Shown: piece by piece, positions 35,043-43,963 of the stretch
How the letters are laid out: every line of letters starts with the position of its first letter
How positions within the stretch are numbered: the stretch's first letter is position 1
Source: VAZQ01 sp963817135
GTDB taxonomy: Bacteria; Pseudomonadota; Alphaproteobacteria; Rhizobiales; Xanthobacteraceae
Length of the DNA stretch: 64,000 bases
Assembly (NCBI GenBank): GCA_963817135.1
Contig: CAWFNG010000001.1
Coordinates: forward strand, 558,001 to 622,000
Direction of reading: 5' to 3'
The notes under the pieces: generated by a model
Seen by the model: only the letters and a program-made list of their open reading frames with translations
Told to the model about the DNA's origin: nothing
Databases searched by the model: none
Program-made: the position numbers and the translations under genes

Positions 35043-36626
35043 CTACGCTACCCTCCGTTCACCCCAACTGCGCGAGCTGTCAGCTCGGCCGGATGTAACT
35101 TCGATGGGAGCTGCGGGGCATCGATGCGCCATGCCTACCTCATCCTCCGCCCGCATCAGTGACGGCCAGCGCAAGCGCAGCGGGCCGAACCAGGCGCCGC
35201 CAGCCACCGCCGCAGCGTTGATCAGGCCGAAGGCCGCGAGCGCGATTGCCAGGGAAAGAAAGACGTTTGTGAGGTCGCCGGTTGCGCGCAGCGCCAGCCA
35301 GCCGCCAACGCTCGCGATCGCCAGCCGGGTGAGATTTGCAATCAGTGGCCATAGCAGCCGGCCGGCGCCCTGCGAGGCGAAATAGAGCGCCATGCCGAGG
35401 CCGAACAGGCCATAGAACGGACCGACCACGCGCAGATAGCGCGACCCGGCGTCGAGCATGGCGGCATCGCTGTCGAACAGCGACAACCACGCATGCGGGA
35501 AGGCCGCCGCAAGAAGGCCGATCGTCTCGCACAGGCCCGCCGCGATCGCAGCCCCGATCCACGCCACGCGCAAAGCTCGCGTGCGCTCCCCCGCACCGAT
35601 ATTTGTCCCGACCATGGCGACGAGCGGACCGCCGAGGCCGAAGGCAAGCGGGATCAGGAGATATTCGATACGCGAGCCGGTGCCGTAGCCGGCAATCGCA
35701 GCAGGGCCGAACTGGCCCACCAGGCCGGTCGTAACGGCGATCGTCACGTTGGTGCCGACCGTGATGAGGGCGGCGACCGCGCCCACCCGCAAAATGTCGC
35801 GAAACAGCGCCCAGCGAAAAGCAAAACCTTGCATGGAGAGATGGATCAGGCTGCGCGACGACCGAAGGTAGATCGCAAGCGCGAGACTGCCCAACGCGTA
35901 GAAGGCGACGACGGCCACAGCACCGCCGGCAATTCCCAGGCGGGGAAACGGCCCCCACCCGAAGATGAGACAAGGCGAGAGGGGAATCAGCGCCGCGGCG
36001 CCGGCGCATGTCACAATGGCCGGCACTGCCATATTGCCGGTGCCGCGAATAACATTTGCCAGCGAGTTGAAGAGCCACAGCAGGATCGCACCGGAGAAGA
36101 CGACATTGGAGTAGGTCAGCGCCGCGGCGAGCGACGCCCCTGTCCCGCCCATCACGCCATAGAGCCAACGACCGCCGGTCAGCAGCGCAAGCGTAAAGGC
36201 GAGCCCGAACACCACGGCGATAACGAGCGCATGCAGCGCAAGCGCATCGGCGTCCATGCGGCGTCCGCCGCCGAGCGCGCGCGCAATTGCGGAGGATATG
36301 CCGCCCCCCATGGCGCCTGCAGACATCATCTGCATCAGCATCAAGGCCGGAAACACCAGCGCGACGCCGGCAAGCGCGTCGGTGCCGAGCTTGCCGACAA
36401 AATAGGTCTCGATGAGGCCGACCGAGGCCTGCACCACCATCACCAGCACATTCGGCGCGGCAAGCCGCAACAGCGTCGGCGTGATCGGCGCCTCGATGAG
36501 ATGCCGCGTGCGCGGGTCGAACTGCGCCGGAGCCGTGCGCGGGACGGCGCCTTGTCCCGCAAGCCTTGCCTGGCTATCGACCGCATCGAAGGGCATGATG
36601 AATTCGCGAGCTGCGCGGGTTGACAT
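35043..36626 (-). CDS. MATE family multidrug efflux transporter
   Basis: 527 residues, about 12 membrane helices in two six-helix bundles, each with a MatE domain: APNVLVMVVQASVGLIETYF start, GTDALAGVALVFPALMLMQ, and the second half from RVGAVAALITVGTNVTIAV. Exports cationic compounds by Na+ or H+ antiport in characterised relatives. Its ATG is only about ten bases from the predicted transcription start, so a leaderless or near-leaderless mRNA is likely; MPFDAVDSQ at codon 11 is an alternative start. Divergent from the marR gene. Confidence 0.92.
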   Translation of the reverse strand: MSTRAAREFIMPFDAVDSQARLAGQGAVPRTAPAQFDPRTRHLIEAPITPTLLRLAAPNVLVMVVQASVGLIETYFVGKLGTDALAGVALVFPALMLMQMMSAGAMGGGISSAIARALGGGRRMDADALALHALVIAVVFGLAFTLALLTGGRWLYGVMGGTGASLAAALTYSNVVFSGAILLWLFNSLANVIRGTGNMAVPAIVTCAGAAALIPLSPCLIFGWGPFPRLGIAGGAVAVVAFYALGSLALAIYLRSSRSLIHLSMQGFAFRWALFRDILRVGAVAALITVGTNVTIAVTTGLVGQFGPAAIAGYGTGSRIEYLLIPLAFGLGGPLVAMVGTNIGAGERTRALRVAWIGAAIAAGLCETIGLLAAAFPHAWLSLFDSDAAMLDAGSRYLRVVGPFYGLFGLGMALYFASQGAGRLLWPLIANLTRLAIASVGGWLALRATGDLTNVFLSLAIALAAFGLINAAAVAGGAWFGPLRLRWPSLMRAEDEVGMAHRCPAAPIEVTSGRADSSRSWGERRVA

Positions 36627-36642
36627 TACGAGTATCTACACC

Positions 36643-36670
36643 TATGTAGGTGCATATACACATTTGTCAA
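36643..36670 (-). promoter_or_regulatory. MATE promoter with CATATA-centred dyad and second palindrome
   Basis: Read on the minus strand: TTGACA, 16 bp, TACATA. On the plus strand the spacer carries GTG-CATATA-CAC, matching the dyad upstream of the thiolase. A second palindrome, CACCTATGTAGGTG (36640-36653), covers the -10 box. It lies in the marR/MATE divergent gap, where MarR autoregulation is typical. Confidence 0.6.
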
Positions 36671-36688
36671 GGCGGACCCGAGAAGCCG

Positions 36689-37159
36689 ATGATCTCCGAT
36701 ACCGGAACCATGACCCAGGACTGCATCTGTCTGGCGGTGCGCCAGGCAGCGCGGCACGTCACCCAATCCTATGACCAGTTCCTGGCGCCCGCGGGATTGC
36801 GCACCACCCAGTTCTCGATTCTCGCGAAGCTGAAACGAAAAGGGCCCATGACGATCAACGCCCTCGCCGCCGACCTCGTGATGGACCGAACCACGCTCGG
36901 ACGCAACATCCTTCCCCTGGAACGCGACGGCTTGATCGCAATCGAGCCGGCAGCATCCGATCGCCGAAGCAAAGAGCTGCACCTGACCAAGACTGGGGAC
37001 AAACGCCTCGAGGCGGCGCGCCAAGGATGGATCAAGGCGCAGGCACGTTTTGAATCCGCCTTCGGCCGCAAGCGAACTTCCGAGTTGCGGGATCTGTTGC
37101 GCGCGGTGGTCGCAAGTGAATTTACTGGCCCACCCCGGCCGTCGCCGCATCGTCCATGA
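36689..37159 (+). CDS. MarR family transcriptional regulator
   Basis: 156 residues from ATG (MISDTGTMTQDC); MTQDCICLAV seven codons later is an alternative. Winged-helix core: LRTTQFSILAKLKRKGPMTI, recognition helix ALAADLVMDRTTLGRNI, wing SDRRSKELHLT. Two cysteines near the N-terminus (DCICLAV) could be redox- or ligand-responsive. It is divergent from the MATE pump and very likely represses it. A GNAT relic follows. Confidence 0.9.
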   Translation: MISDTGTMTQDCICLAVRQAARHVTQSYDQFLAPAGLRTTQFSILAKLKRKGPMTINALAADLVMDRTTLGRNILPLERDGLIAIEPAASDRRSKELHLTKTGDKRLEAARQGWIKAQARFESAFGRKRTSELRDLLRAVVASEFTGPPRPSPHRP

Positions 37160-37196
37160 ACCGCCCGGCGCACTCATTCAAGGCGTCGCCGATCCG

Positions 37197-37451
37197 GCGC
37201 AGCCCGGCAGCGCAAGCAGCCTAATCGGAAATGTCGCGTCCCGGGCAAAGGCTCTCGGGCTTCGTTATCTTGTCGGCGATGTGCTCCACGCGAATGATGC
37301 AATGATGGCGCTGGCTCGCAAGGCCGGATTTTCTGTTACCGAGCCTGTGGCCGACGCCACATTGATAAAGATCACGAAGGACCTCTCTCTCCTGGATGCC
37401 GCACAACCTTACAACGAACGTGCTTTACCGTCGCGATTGATAGCAGCCTGA
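37197..37451 (+). pseudogene. C-terminal relic of a GNAT acetyltransferase
   Basis: The frame encodes ASRAKALGLRYLVGDVLHAN, DAMMALARKAGFSV and ATLIKITKDLSL. This matches the last helix-strand part of GNAT N-acetyltransferase domains, such as those in protein acetyltransferase Pat-like proteins. The acetyl-CoA-binding loop and the N-terminal half are missing, and no start or ribosome site fits. It directly follows marR. Confidence 0.5.
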
Positions 37452-37548
37452 CGAACAGCGGGTGGACTGCGAGCGGCGCATATCTGTTTCCCAATTGCAT
37501 GCTGCCCTGCTCAGCGCATATCACTGGTCAGCGCATATCATAAGCCTT

Positions 37549-37691
37549 ACGCCTATCAGCCACGATCTTGCTCTTCGGCGCATGCAGGCGGCCGGCGTCA
37601 TCATGACGAGCTGGATCCAGGTGCTGCTCGAATTTCAACGCGACTGGACAAGAAAGGAAACTTATGACGGCGCCCGTGCCATCGTAGAATG
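37549..37691 (+). pseudogene. C-terminal relic of an isochorismatase-like hydrolase
   Basis: Encodes HDLALRRMQAAGVIMTSWIQ then VLLEFQRDWTRKETYDGARA. This parallels the intact gene just downstream (NRSMDRAVQAGAIPITSLQ, FELQQDWARSETYEGV). Catalytic residues lie in the lost N-terminal part. It is the tail of a former paralogue, probably removed by recombination between tandem copies. Confidence 0.6.
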
Positions 37692-37784
37692 GCGGCGGCT
37701 ACGGCATCGGCCTCGCGTATTCGCGAGACATGATTCATCCCACCTGAACTGAACCGTCTGACAATTATGAAAGGATCGCATCCT

Positions 37785-38441
37785 ATGTCAAAAGTCGAGA
37801 TGCTCACCCCCCAAAATAGTGCAATCGCTTTCATCGACTATCAGCCCGCGATGTACCAAGGCGTTCAGTCGCATGACCGGCTCGTCACCTTCAACAATGT
37901 TCAGGTCCTGGCGAAGGCTGCCAAGCTGTTCGGTATCCCGACCATTATTTCGACAATCGCCAAGGACTCGTTTTCCGGCCCGTTCATGCCGGAAGTGATC
38001 GAGCTATTTCCAAAGCACGAGATCATCGACCGCACCGCGATGAATGGCTGGCTCGATGCGAATTTCCGCAAGGCCATCCACGATACCAAGCGCAAGAAAG
38101 TCGTCCTCGCGGGTCTGTGGACGGAGGTCTGCGTGCTGTTTCCGACGCTCGAAATGCTGAAGGAGGGCTTCGAGGTCTACATCCCCGCCGATGCCTGCGG
38201 CGACGTTTCGCTGGAGGCGCACAATCGCTCCATGGACAGAGCGGTCCAGGCCGGCGCCATCCCTATCACGTCGCTCCAATATGTGTTCGAGCTGCAGCAG
38301 GATTGGGCGCGCAGCGAGACTTACGAAGGCGTGATGCAGATCCTGCGGGCGCATTCGCCATACGGCATCCAGGTGCGCTTCTCCAAGTGGGCGCTCGGCG
38401 AACATGCCTCCGAGGCCGGCCCGGCACCCAAAGCGGCCTGA
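37785..38441 (+). CDS. Isochorismatase-like cysteine hydrolase
   Basis: 218 residues from ATG (MSKVEMLTPQNSAIA). The catalytic Asp is in IAFIDYQPAMYQ and the nucleophilic Cys in LAGLWTEVCVLFPTLE; the cis-peptide region GLWTEVC is typical of the YcaC/nicotinamidase-like branch. Likely an amidohydrolase, substrate unknown. It is followed 35 bp downstream by an amidohydrolase and DoxX in the same direction, so they may be one operon. Confidence 0.9.
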   Translation: MSKVEMLTPQNSAIAFIDYQPAMYQGVQSHDRLVTFNNVQVLAKAAKLFGIPTIISTIAKDSFSGPFMPEVIELFPKHEIIDRTAMNGWLDANFRKAIHDTKRKKVVLAGLWTEVCVLFPTLEMLKEGFEVYIPADACGDVSLEAHNRSMDRAVQAGAIPITSLQYVFELQQDWARSETYEGVMQILRAHSPYGIQVRFSKWALGEHASEAGPAPKAA

Positions 38442-38476
38442 TCCACTTCCGATCCTGTAACATCATAGGCGCGCTC

Positions 38477-40369
38477 ATGAACGCAACCATAACGACACCC
38501 GATGTCATCCTCCATCGCGGATTATTCACTACGCTGGACCGTTCCAACCCGACGGCAAGCGCCGTTGCAATCAAGGACGGCAAGTTCGTCGCGGTCGGCC
38601 GCGACGAGGAGGTGATGCCGCTGAGAGGATCACGTACCGAGATCATCGACCTGAAAGGGCGGCGCGTGCTGCCCGGCCTGATCGACAACCACCTGCACAT
38701 CATCCGCGGCGGGCTCAACTTCAACATGGAGCTGCGCTGGGACGGCGTGCGCAGCCTCGCCGACGCCATGGCCATGCTCAAGCGCCAGGTGGCGGTGACC
38801 CCGCCGCCGCAATGGGTGCGGGTGGTGGGCGGTTTCACCGCGCATCAGTTCGACGAGAAGCGCCTGCCGACGATCGAGGAGATCAACGCGGTCGCGCCCG
38901 AGACGCCGGTCTTTTTGCTGCATCTCTACGATCGCGCTTTGCTCAACGGCGCCGCGTTGCGCGCCGTCGGCTACACGAAAGATACTCCCGACCCTCCGGC
39001 CGGCGAGATCGTTCGCGATGCACAAGGCAATCCGACCGGTCTGCTGATCGCCAAGCCGAACGCCGGCATCCTTTATGCTACGCTCGCCAAGGGTCCCAAG
39101 CTGCCGTTCGATTATCAGGTGAACTCGACGCGGCACTTCATGCGCGAGCTCAACCGCCTGGGCGTGACGGGCGCCATCGACGCCGGCGGTGGCTTTCAGA
39201 ACTATCCGGAGGATTATGCCGTCATCCAGAAATTGAGCGAAGAGGGTCAGCTCACCGTCCGGCTTGCCTACAACCTGTTCACGCAGAAACCCAAGGGCGA
39301 GAAGGCGGATTTCCTGAACTGGACGAAGACGTCGAAGTACAAGCAGGGTAACGATTACTTCCGTCACAACGGCGCGGGCGAGATGCTTGTGTTCTCGGCG
39401 GCCGACTTCGAGGACTTCCGCCAAACGCGCCCCGACATGCCGCCGGAAATGGAGAGCGAGCTCGAGGATGTGGTGCGCATCCTCGCGCAGAACCGTTGGC
39501 CGTGGCGGCTGCACGCCACCTATGATGAGACCATCGCGCGCGCGCTCGAGGTCTTCGAGCGCGTCAATCGTGACATCCCGCTCGCGGGCCTTAACTGGTT
39601 CTTCGACCATGCGGAGACGATCTCCGATCGCTCGATGGACCGCATCGCGGCGCTCGGCGGCGGCATCGCGGTGCAACACCGCATGGCCTATCAAGGGGAA
39701 TATTTCGTCGAGCGCTATGGCGCCGAGGCGGCACAGGCGACGCCCCCGGTGGCCAAGATGCTGCAGAGAGGCATCAAGGTTTCGGGCGGCACCGACGCGA
39801 CGCGCGTTGCTTCCTACAATCCGTGGGTCTCGCTGGCCTGGCTCGTCACCGGCAAGACGGTCGCCGGGCTGCGGCTGTACCCGCAGCGCAATTGTCTCGA
39901 TCGCGAAACTGCGCTGCGCTTGTGGACCGAGAACGTGACGTGGTTCTCCAACGAGGAAGGAAAGAAGGGACGCATCCAGGTCGGCCAGTTGGCGGACCTG
40001 ATTGTCCCCGACCGGGACTATTTCTCCTGCCCGGAGGACGAGATCGCCGACACGACGTGTGACCTGACCGTCGTCGGCGGCAAGGTTGTCTACGGCGCCG
40101 GCGATTTTGCCGGCTCCGACCAGGGGGCGCCGCCGCCGGCGATGCCGGAATGGTCGCCGGTGCGTGCTTTTGGTGGCTACGCGGCTTGGGGCGACTCGAA
40201 CCGCGCGGCGCAGCCTGCGCTTCGTCGCAAGCTGGCGATGACCTGTGACTGCGCGAATGCATGCAACATCCACGGCCATGATCACGCGGGCGCATGGTCG
40301 GGCAAGCTGCCGATCGACGATCTTAAATCTTTCTGGGGCGCGCTCGGCTGTGCCTGCTGGGCCGTTTAG
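38477..40369 (+). CDS. YtcJ-like amidohydrolase with Cys/His-rich C-terminal tail
   Basis: 630 residues of amidohydrolase_3 type. Metal ligands are visible in LIDNHLHIIRGG, in NWFFDHAETIS and the Asp in VSGGTDATRVASYNP. Start chosen at ATG (MNATITTPDVILHRG); the frame runs far upstream through another gene. The last ~45 residues contain CDCANAC, HGHDHAGAW and LGCACWAV, a concentration of Cys and His beyond the barrel that may bind metal. Substrate unknown. Only two bases separate it from the DoxX gene. Confidence 0.9.
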   Translation: MNATITTPDVILHRGLFTTLDRSNPTASAVAIKDGKFVAVGRDEEVMPLRGSRTEIIDLKGRRVLPGLIDNHLHIIRGGLNFNMELRWDGVRSLADAMAMLKRQVAVTPPPQWVRVVGGFTAHQFDEKRLPTIEEINAVAPETPVFLLHLYDRALLNGAALRAVGYTKDTPDPPAGEIVRDAQGNPTGLLIAKPNAGILYATLAKGPKLPFDYQVNSTRHFMRELNRLGVTGAIDAGGGFQNYPEDYAVIQKLSEEGQLTVRLAYNLFTQKPKGEKADFLNWTKTSKYKQGNDYFRHNGAGEMLVFSAADFEDFRQTRPDMPPEMESELEDVVRILAQNRWPWRLHATYDETIARALEVFERVNRDIPLAGLNWFFDHAETISDRSMDRIAALGGGIAVQHRMAYQGEYFVERYGAEAAQATPPVAKMLQRGIKVSGGTDATRVASYNPWVSLAWLVTGKTVAGLRLYPQRNCLDRETALRLWTENVTWFSNEEGKKGRIQVGQLADLIVPDRDYFSCPEDEIADTTCDLTVVGGKVVYGAGDFAGSDQGAPPPAMPEWSPVRAFGGYAAWGDSNRAAQPALRRKLAMTCDCANACNIHGHDHAGAWSGKLPIDDLKSFWGALGCACWAV

Positions 40370-40371
40370 GC

Positions 40372-40773
40372 ATGACCTATATCGACTATGGCGATCTGTT
40401 GGCTCGATTTTGCCTCAGCTTCGTTTTTCTCTGGAGCGGGGTTTCAAAGGCGTTCCATCCCGCAGCTGGGAAGGCCGAGATCGCCGCACTCGGCTTACCC
40501 TATCCAGCGCTGTTCCTGCCTCTCACCATCGGTTGCCAGATCTGCGGTGGCCTGATGGTGCTCTTGGGCTTCTGGGCCCGGCTGGGAGCACTCGCCTTGC
40601 TTGGCTTCACCGTGATTGCGACACTGTCGGCGCATGGCTCCCGAGGATTGACCGGCGAGAAGCGCCAGCAACAGGAGACGACCACCTTCGAGCACCTGGC
40701 GATCGTGGGTGGCTTTCTGTTCGTGGTGATCCATGGCGCCGGTGCGCTGAGTATCGATCATCTGCTGCGATAA
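40372..40773 (+). CDS. DoxX family membrane protein
   Basis: 133 residues, four membrane helices: LARFCLSFVFLWSGVSKAF, FLPLTIGCQICGGLMVLLGF, LGALALLGFTVIATLSAHG and AIVGGFLFVVIHGAG. The arrangement matches DoxX-like small quinone-linked or redox membrane proteins. Two-base spacing to the amidohydrolase indicates translational coupling; a specific role is not known. Confidence 0.87.
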   Translation: MTYIDYGDLLARFCLSFVFLWSGVSKAFHPAAGKAEIAALGLPYPALFLPLTIGCQICGGLMVLLGFWARLGALALLGFTVIATLSAHGSRGLTGEKRQQQETTTFEHLAIVGGFLFVVIHGAGALSIDHLLR

Positions 40774-40823
40774 AGTGCTGATTGTCGGGTCGGCATTGGT
40801 CGCAAGCGCTTGAAGTGCATTGC

Positions 40824-42521
40824 ATGGCCCAACACCCGTACCAAGACTCGCACCAAGAGTCCTCATCGGCTCGATCTGATGGAACCTCGGATCACGGCCC
40901 CGCTGTTTCGCCTCCTGCCCTGCCGCCACTGCCGGTCGCGATCGAGACCATCGGCGTCGTCGCGATCGCAATGGTTGGCTCGAGCATTTCTTCCCAGCTG
41001 GTCGATCTTTCCATAGCCGACATCGGCGGCGGGTTTTCCATCTCCGCGGACCAGGCCTCCTGGATCGCTTGCGTCGCCACCATGGCCGAGGTAGCGGGGA
41101 TTCCGATTGCGGCAACGCTGGTGCGGGCGCTGTCGCTGCGCACGCTGGCGCTGTGGACCGGCGCGATCTTCGCGCTTTGCGCCTTTGCCAGCCTCCATGT
41201 GGGGAGTGAAGACGGCCTGCTCGTCCTTCGCGCGATCCAGAGCTTTTGCACGGGCATCATTTCGGTGCTGCTGTTCGTCACCGTCATGGCGAGCCTGCCG
41301 CGTGGGGCTGCACGATATGTCGGTTTGGCGGTGTTCGCCTTCGCCTCGACCGCGCCGAGCGCACTCAATGCTTCGGTGGGCGCGTTCGTGACGGAGCGCT
41401 TCGGATGGCGTGGTCTCTACTATTTCGACCTCGCCTGGTCGTTGGTCTTTATCGTGCTCGCGTGGCGGATCATTCGCCCAGGCCCGCGTACCATGCGCCT
41501 TTGGGACATCGACTGGCTCGGCTACATCCTGCTGTCGATCGGGCTTGCTGCTCTTATCCTTTTCCTGAAGCAGGGGGATCGGTTCTTTTGGCTCGAGAGC
41601 CCGGTCATTGTGGAGGCAGGGCTTGTCGCCGCGGTCTTTGTCCCGGTGGCCGCGCTGGTGTTCCTGCTGCGCAAGCATCCCCTCATTGATTTGCGCCTGC
41701 TCGCGCAGCCGACGTTCGGCTGGGCGATCTTTTTGGCAACCTGCTATCGCTTCGGCTTGGTCATGGCGGCGTTCGTGGTCCCGCAGGCACTCACGCGGTT
41801 GCAGGGATTTCGGATCCTTCAGATTGCGGATGCGAATATCTGGATGTTCTGGGCCGAATGCGTCGCCGTTCCGCTGGCGTGGTTCTGGTCTTCACGCGGT
41901 GACGCGCGCATGCCCTTGTCGCTCGGCCTTTTGCTGTTCGCGGCCGGAGCCTTCCTTGCCAGCCGGCTCACGCCTTCCTGGCAGGCCGACGACTTTCGTC
42001 TCACCATGATCATTATCGGGTTCGGCCAAGGGCTGTTTCTCGTGCCCACCACGTTCTACGCTACGCGCGACGTTGCGCCGGAACAAGGAACAACCGCGGC
42101 GACCTTCTTCAATCTAAGTCGAGTCGTCGGCCAGACTGTCGGCATCGCCGCTATCGGATCGTTGATCACCGAGCGTGAGAAGTTCCACTCGGCTCTGCTG
42201 GCGGATAGTCTCAGCAACGCCAATCCCGCATTGACGGAGCGTTTCAACGATCTGGTGGCAACTTTCCTGCGCGAACATGGGGATCAAAGCCTTGCGCAGC
42301 TGCAGGCTTGGCAGTCGCTCTCGGCGACCTTCTCGCAGCAGGCATTCGTGCTGGCTTTTGCGGATGCATTCGTGATCATCTCCGTAGCGCTGGCCGTATC
42401 GGCGATCATGGTGCTCATGCTGCCACCGCTCAGGGATAGACCACAACAGCGGCCGTCTTCGGAACTCCCGTCATCGGCAGGTGCGGACGGCGTAACCCCC
42501 GGGGCAAGGACGCCGGCATGA
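40824..42521 (+). CDS. MFS drug:H+ antiporter, EmrB/DHA2 type
   Basis: 565 residues with 14 predicted helices. Signature features are IADIGGGFSISADQASWIAC and the RVVGQTVGIAAIG late helix. The 42-residue Ser/His/Pro-rich N-terminus from this ATG is soluble; a TTG further upstream is possible. It overlaps the downstream HlyD-type gene by ATGATGA, so the pair forms an EmrAB-like inner-membrane pump plus adaptor. No outer-membrane factor is encoded nearby. Confidence 0.9.
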   Translation: MAQHPYQDSHQESSSARSDGTSDHGPAVSPPALPPLPVAIETIGVVAIAMVGSSISSQLVDLSIADIGGGFSISADQASWIACVATMAEVAGIPIAATLVRALSLRTLALWTGAIFALCAFASLHVGSEDGLLVLRAIQSFCTGIISVLLFVTVMASLPRGAARYVGLAVFAFASTAPSALNASVGAFVTERFGWRGLYYFDLAWSLVFIVLAWRIIRPGPRTMRLWDIDWLGYILLSIGLAALILFLKQGDRFFWLESPVIVEAGLVAAVFVPVAALVFLLRKHPLIDLRLLAQPTFGWAIFLATCYRFGLVMAAFVVPQALTRLQGFRILQIADANIWMFWAECVAVPLAWFWSSRGDARMPLSLGLLLFAAGAFLASRLTPSWQADDFRLTMIIIGFGQGLFLVPTTFYATRDVAPEQGTTAATFFNLSRVVGQTVGIAAIGSLITEREKFHSALLADSLSNANPALTERFNDLVATFLREHGDQSLAQLQAWQSLSATFSQQAFVLAFADAFVIISVALAVSAIMVLMLPPLRDRPQQRPSSELPSSAGADGVTPGARTPA

Positions 42522-43783
42522 TGACCGTGGAAATCAAGCGAATTGCGGCGGCATTCGCCGCGATCCGAGAGGGGGGCGGCGGGATCGCGGGTCTCAAACG
42601 CATAGCGCTCGCCGTGGCTGGGATCGCTCTGCTGGCCGTCATCGGGTATTACGGCTGGAATTGGTATGAGAGAGCGCGCAGAATCCAGGCGACCGACGAC
42701 GCATATGTCCGCGGAGAAATCACCGCCATCAGCCCGCGCGTAACGGGTTATGCCACCGAAGTACTTGTGGACGATGATATCCGCGTAAAGGCCGGCCAAG
42801 TCCTGGTCCGCATCGATCCCCGCGACTTTCGCATGGCCGTGGAAAAAGCGCAGGCGACTTTGGACCAGGCGAAGGCTTCGTTGTCTCAAATCGAGGCGCA
42901 GCGCCAACTTGAGAATTCGAAGATTGCGGTTGCCGAAGCGGGGTTGCGCTCCGCGCAGGCGCAGGCAAAGAACGCGGACGTGACCTTGAGCCGCGCTACC
43001 GAGCTGCTGCAGAAATCCGTCAGCTCGCAGGCGACTGTCGATGTCGATACGGCGGCCGCCGGCACGGCGCGTGCCGCAGTGGACCAGGCGGTCGCGAACC
43101 TCGCATATGAACGCGAGCAGCTGGTCGTGATCGATGCCAATGAGATCGCGGCAAAGGCGCAGGTTGCGGCGGCGGAGGCCAATCTGCTGTCGTCCAAATT
43201 TGCGCTCAACGACACCGAAATCTGGTCGCCAATCGACGGTATCGTCGCCAATCGCAAGACGCGCGTGGGCGAATACGTCACGGCCGGCACGCGCATGCTG
43301 TCGGTCGTGCCGATCAACAATCTCTGGATCGAAGCGAACTACCGTGAGACGCAGATTGGGCCAATGAACGTCGGCGATCCTGTTCGCATCACCCTGGATA
43401 CCTATCCCGGCAGATCGCTGTGCGGTTATGTCGAGGCGATCGCGCCGGCGTCAGGTTCCGAGTTTGCTCTGATCCCGCCGGACAACGCGACCGGGAATTT
43501 TACCAAGATCGTGCGCCGGTTCACCGTTCGCATCCGTTTCAATGCGCGTGAGTCCGATGCCGACCTCGCCCGACCCGGCATGTCCGTCGAGACCGCCATC
43601 GCCGTAACCGGCCGAGCAAATTCCTCCGCGATCGAAAGTGCGGCCCGCATCGGCTGTTCCTTCGACCCGGCGAAGGACATCATGGAGCGACCGATCACGC
43701 AACTGCCGCCGCACCCCGGCCTCGGACGCGCCCGCCCGCAAGGACCTTCTGGCATAACAATTCCCGGCGAGCAGACACGGTAG
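42518..43783 (+). CDS. HlyD/EmrA-type membrane fusion adaptor
   Basis: 421 residues: cytoplasmic stub, one membrane helix (IALAVAGIALLAVIGYYGW), lipoyl half-motifs (ATDDAYVRGEITAISPRV and the later WSPIDGIVANRKTRVGEYV), a long coiled coil about residues 100-215, and a beta-barrel domain. Partner of the preceding DHA2 transporter, joining it to an outer-membrane channel. The C-terminal ~50 residues are Pro-rich and variable. Confidence 0.92.
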   Translation: MMTVEIKRIAAAFAAIREGGGGIAGLKRIALAVAGIALLAVIGYYGWNWYERARRIQATDDAYVRGEITAISPRVTGYATEVLVDDDIRVKAGQVLVRIDPRDFRMAVEKAQATLDQAKASLSQIEAQRQLENSKIAVAEAGLRSAQAQAKNADVTLSRATELLQKSVSSQATVDVDTAAAGTARAAVDQAVANLAYEREQLVVIDANEIAAKAQVAAAEANLLSSKFALNDTEIWSPIDGIVANRKTRVGEYVTAGTRMLSVVPINNLWIEANYRETQIGPMNVGDPVRITLDTYPGRSLCGYVEAIAPASGSEFALIPPDNATGNFTKIVRRFTVRIRFNARESDADLARPGMSVETAIAVTGRANSSAIESAARIGCSFDPAKDIMERPITQLPPHPGLGRARPQGPSGITIPGEQTR

Positions 43784-43824
43784 GGACGAGGTGCCCAGTT
43801 GTAACTCATAAGGAAAAAGAGCCT

Positions 43825-43963
43825 GTGGCACAAACGGTAGCGGATCAATTTGCCGAGAGCCTCGCCGCCGGCGTCGGATTTACGGCATCGTCGGCGACAG
43901 GTCCCCGGATTGACGGACTCGCTGCGCCGGCACGGCAAGATCGAATGGATTCATCTCAGAAAA
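43825..43963 (+). pseudogene. N-terminal relic of a PoxB-like thiamine-pyrophosphate enzyme
   Basis: GTG starts VAQTVADQFAESLAAGVG, the beginning of pyruvate oxidase/TPP-requiring proteins. In another frame a few bases on, the match resumes as GLTDSLRRHGKIEWIHLRK, the next conserved stretch of the same family. The intervening part is degraded and nothing of the catalytic domains follows. It is a short, multiply mutated 5' fragment after the EmrAB-like pair. Confidence 0.6.

Noticed and set aside
38630..40285. 551-codon antisense frame opposite the amidohydrolase
   Set aside because: The plus strand encodes a complete amidohydrolase; the antisense product has no recognisable motif.
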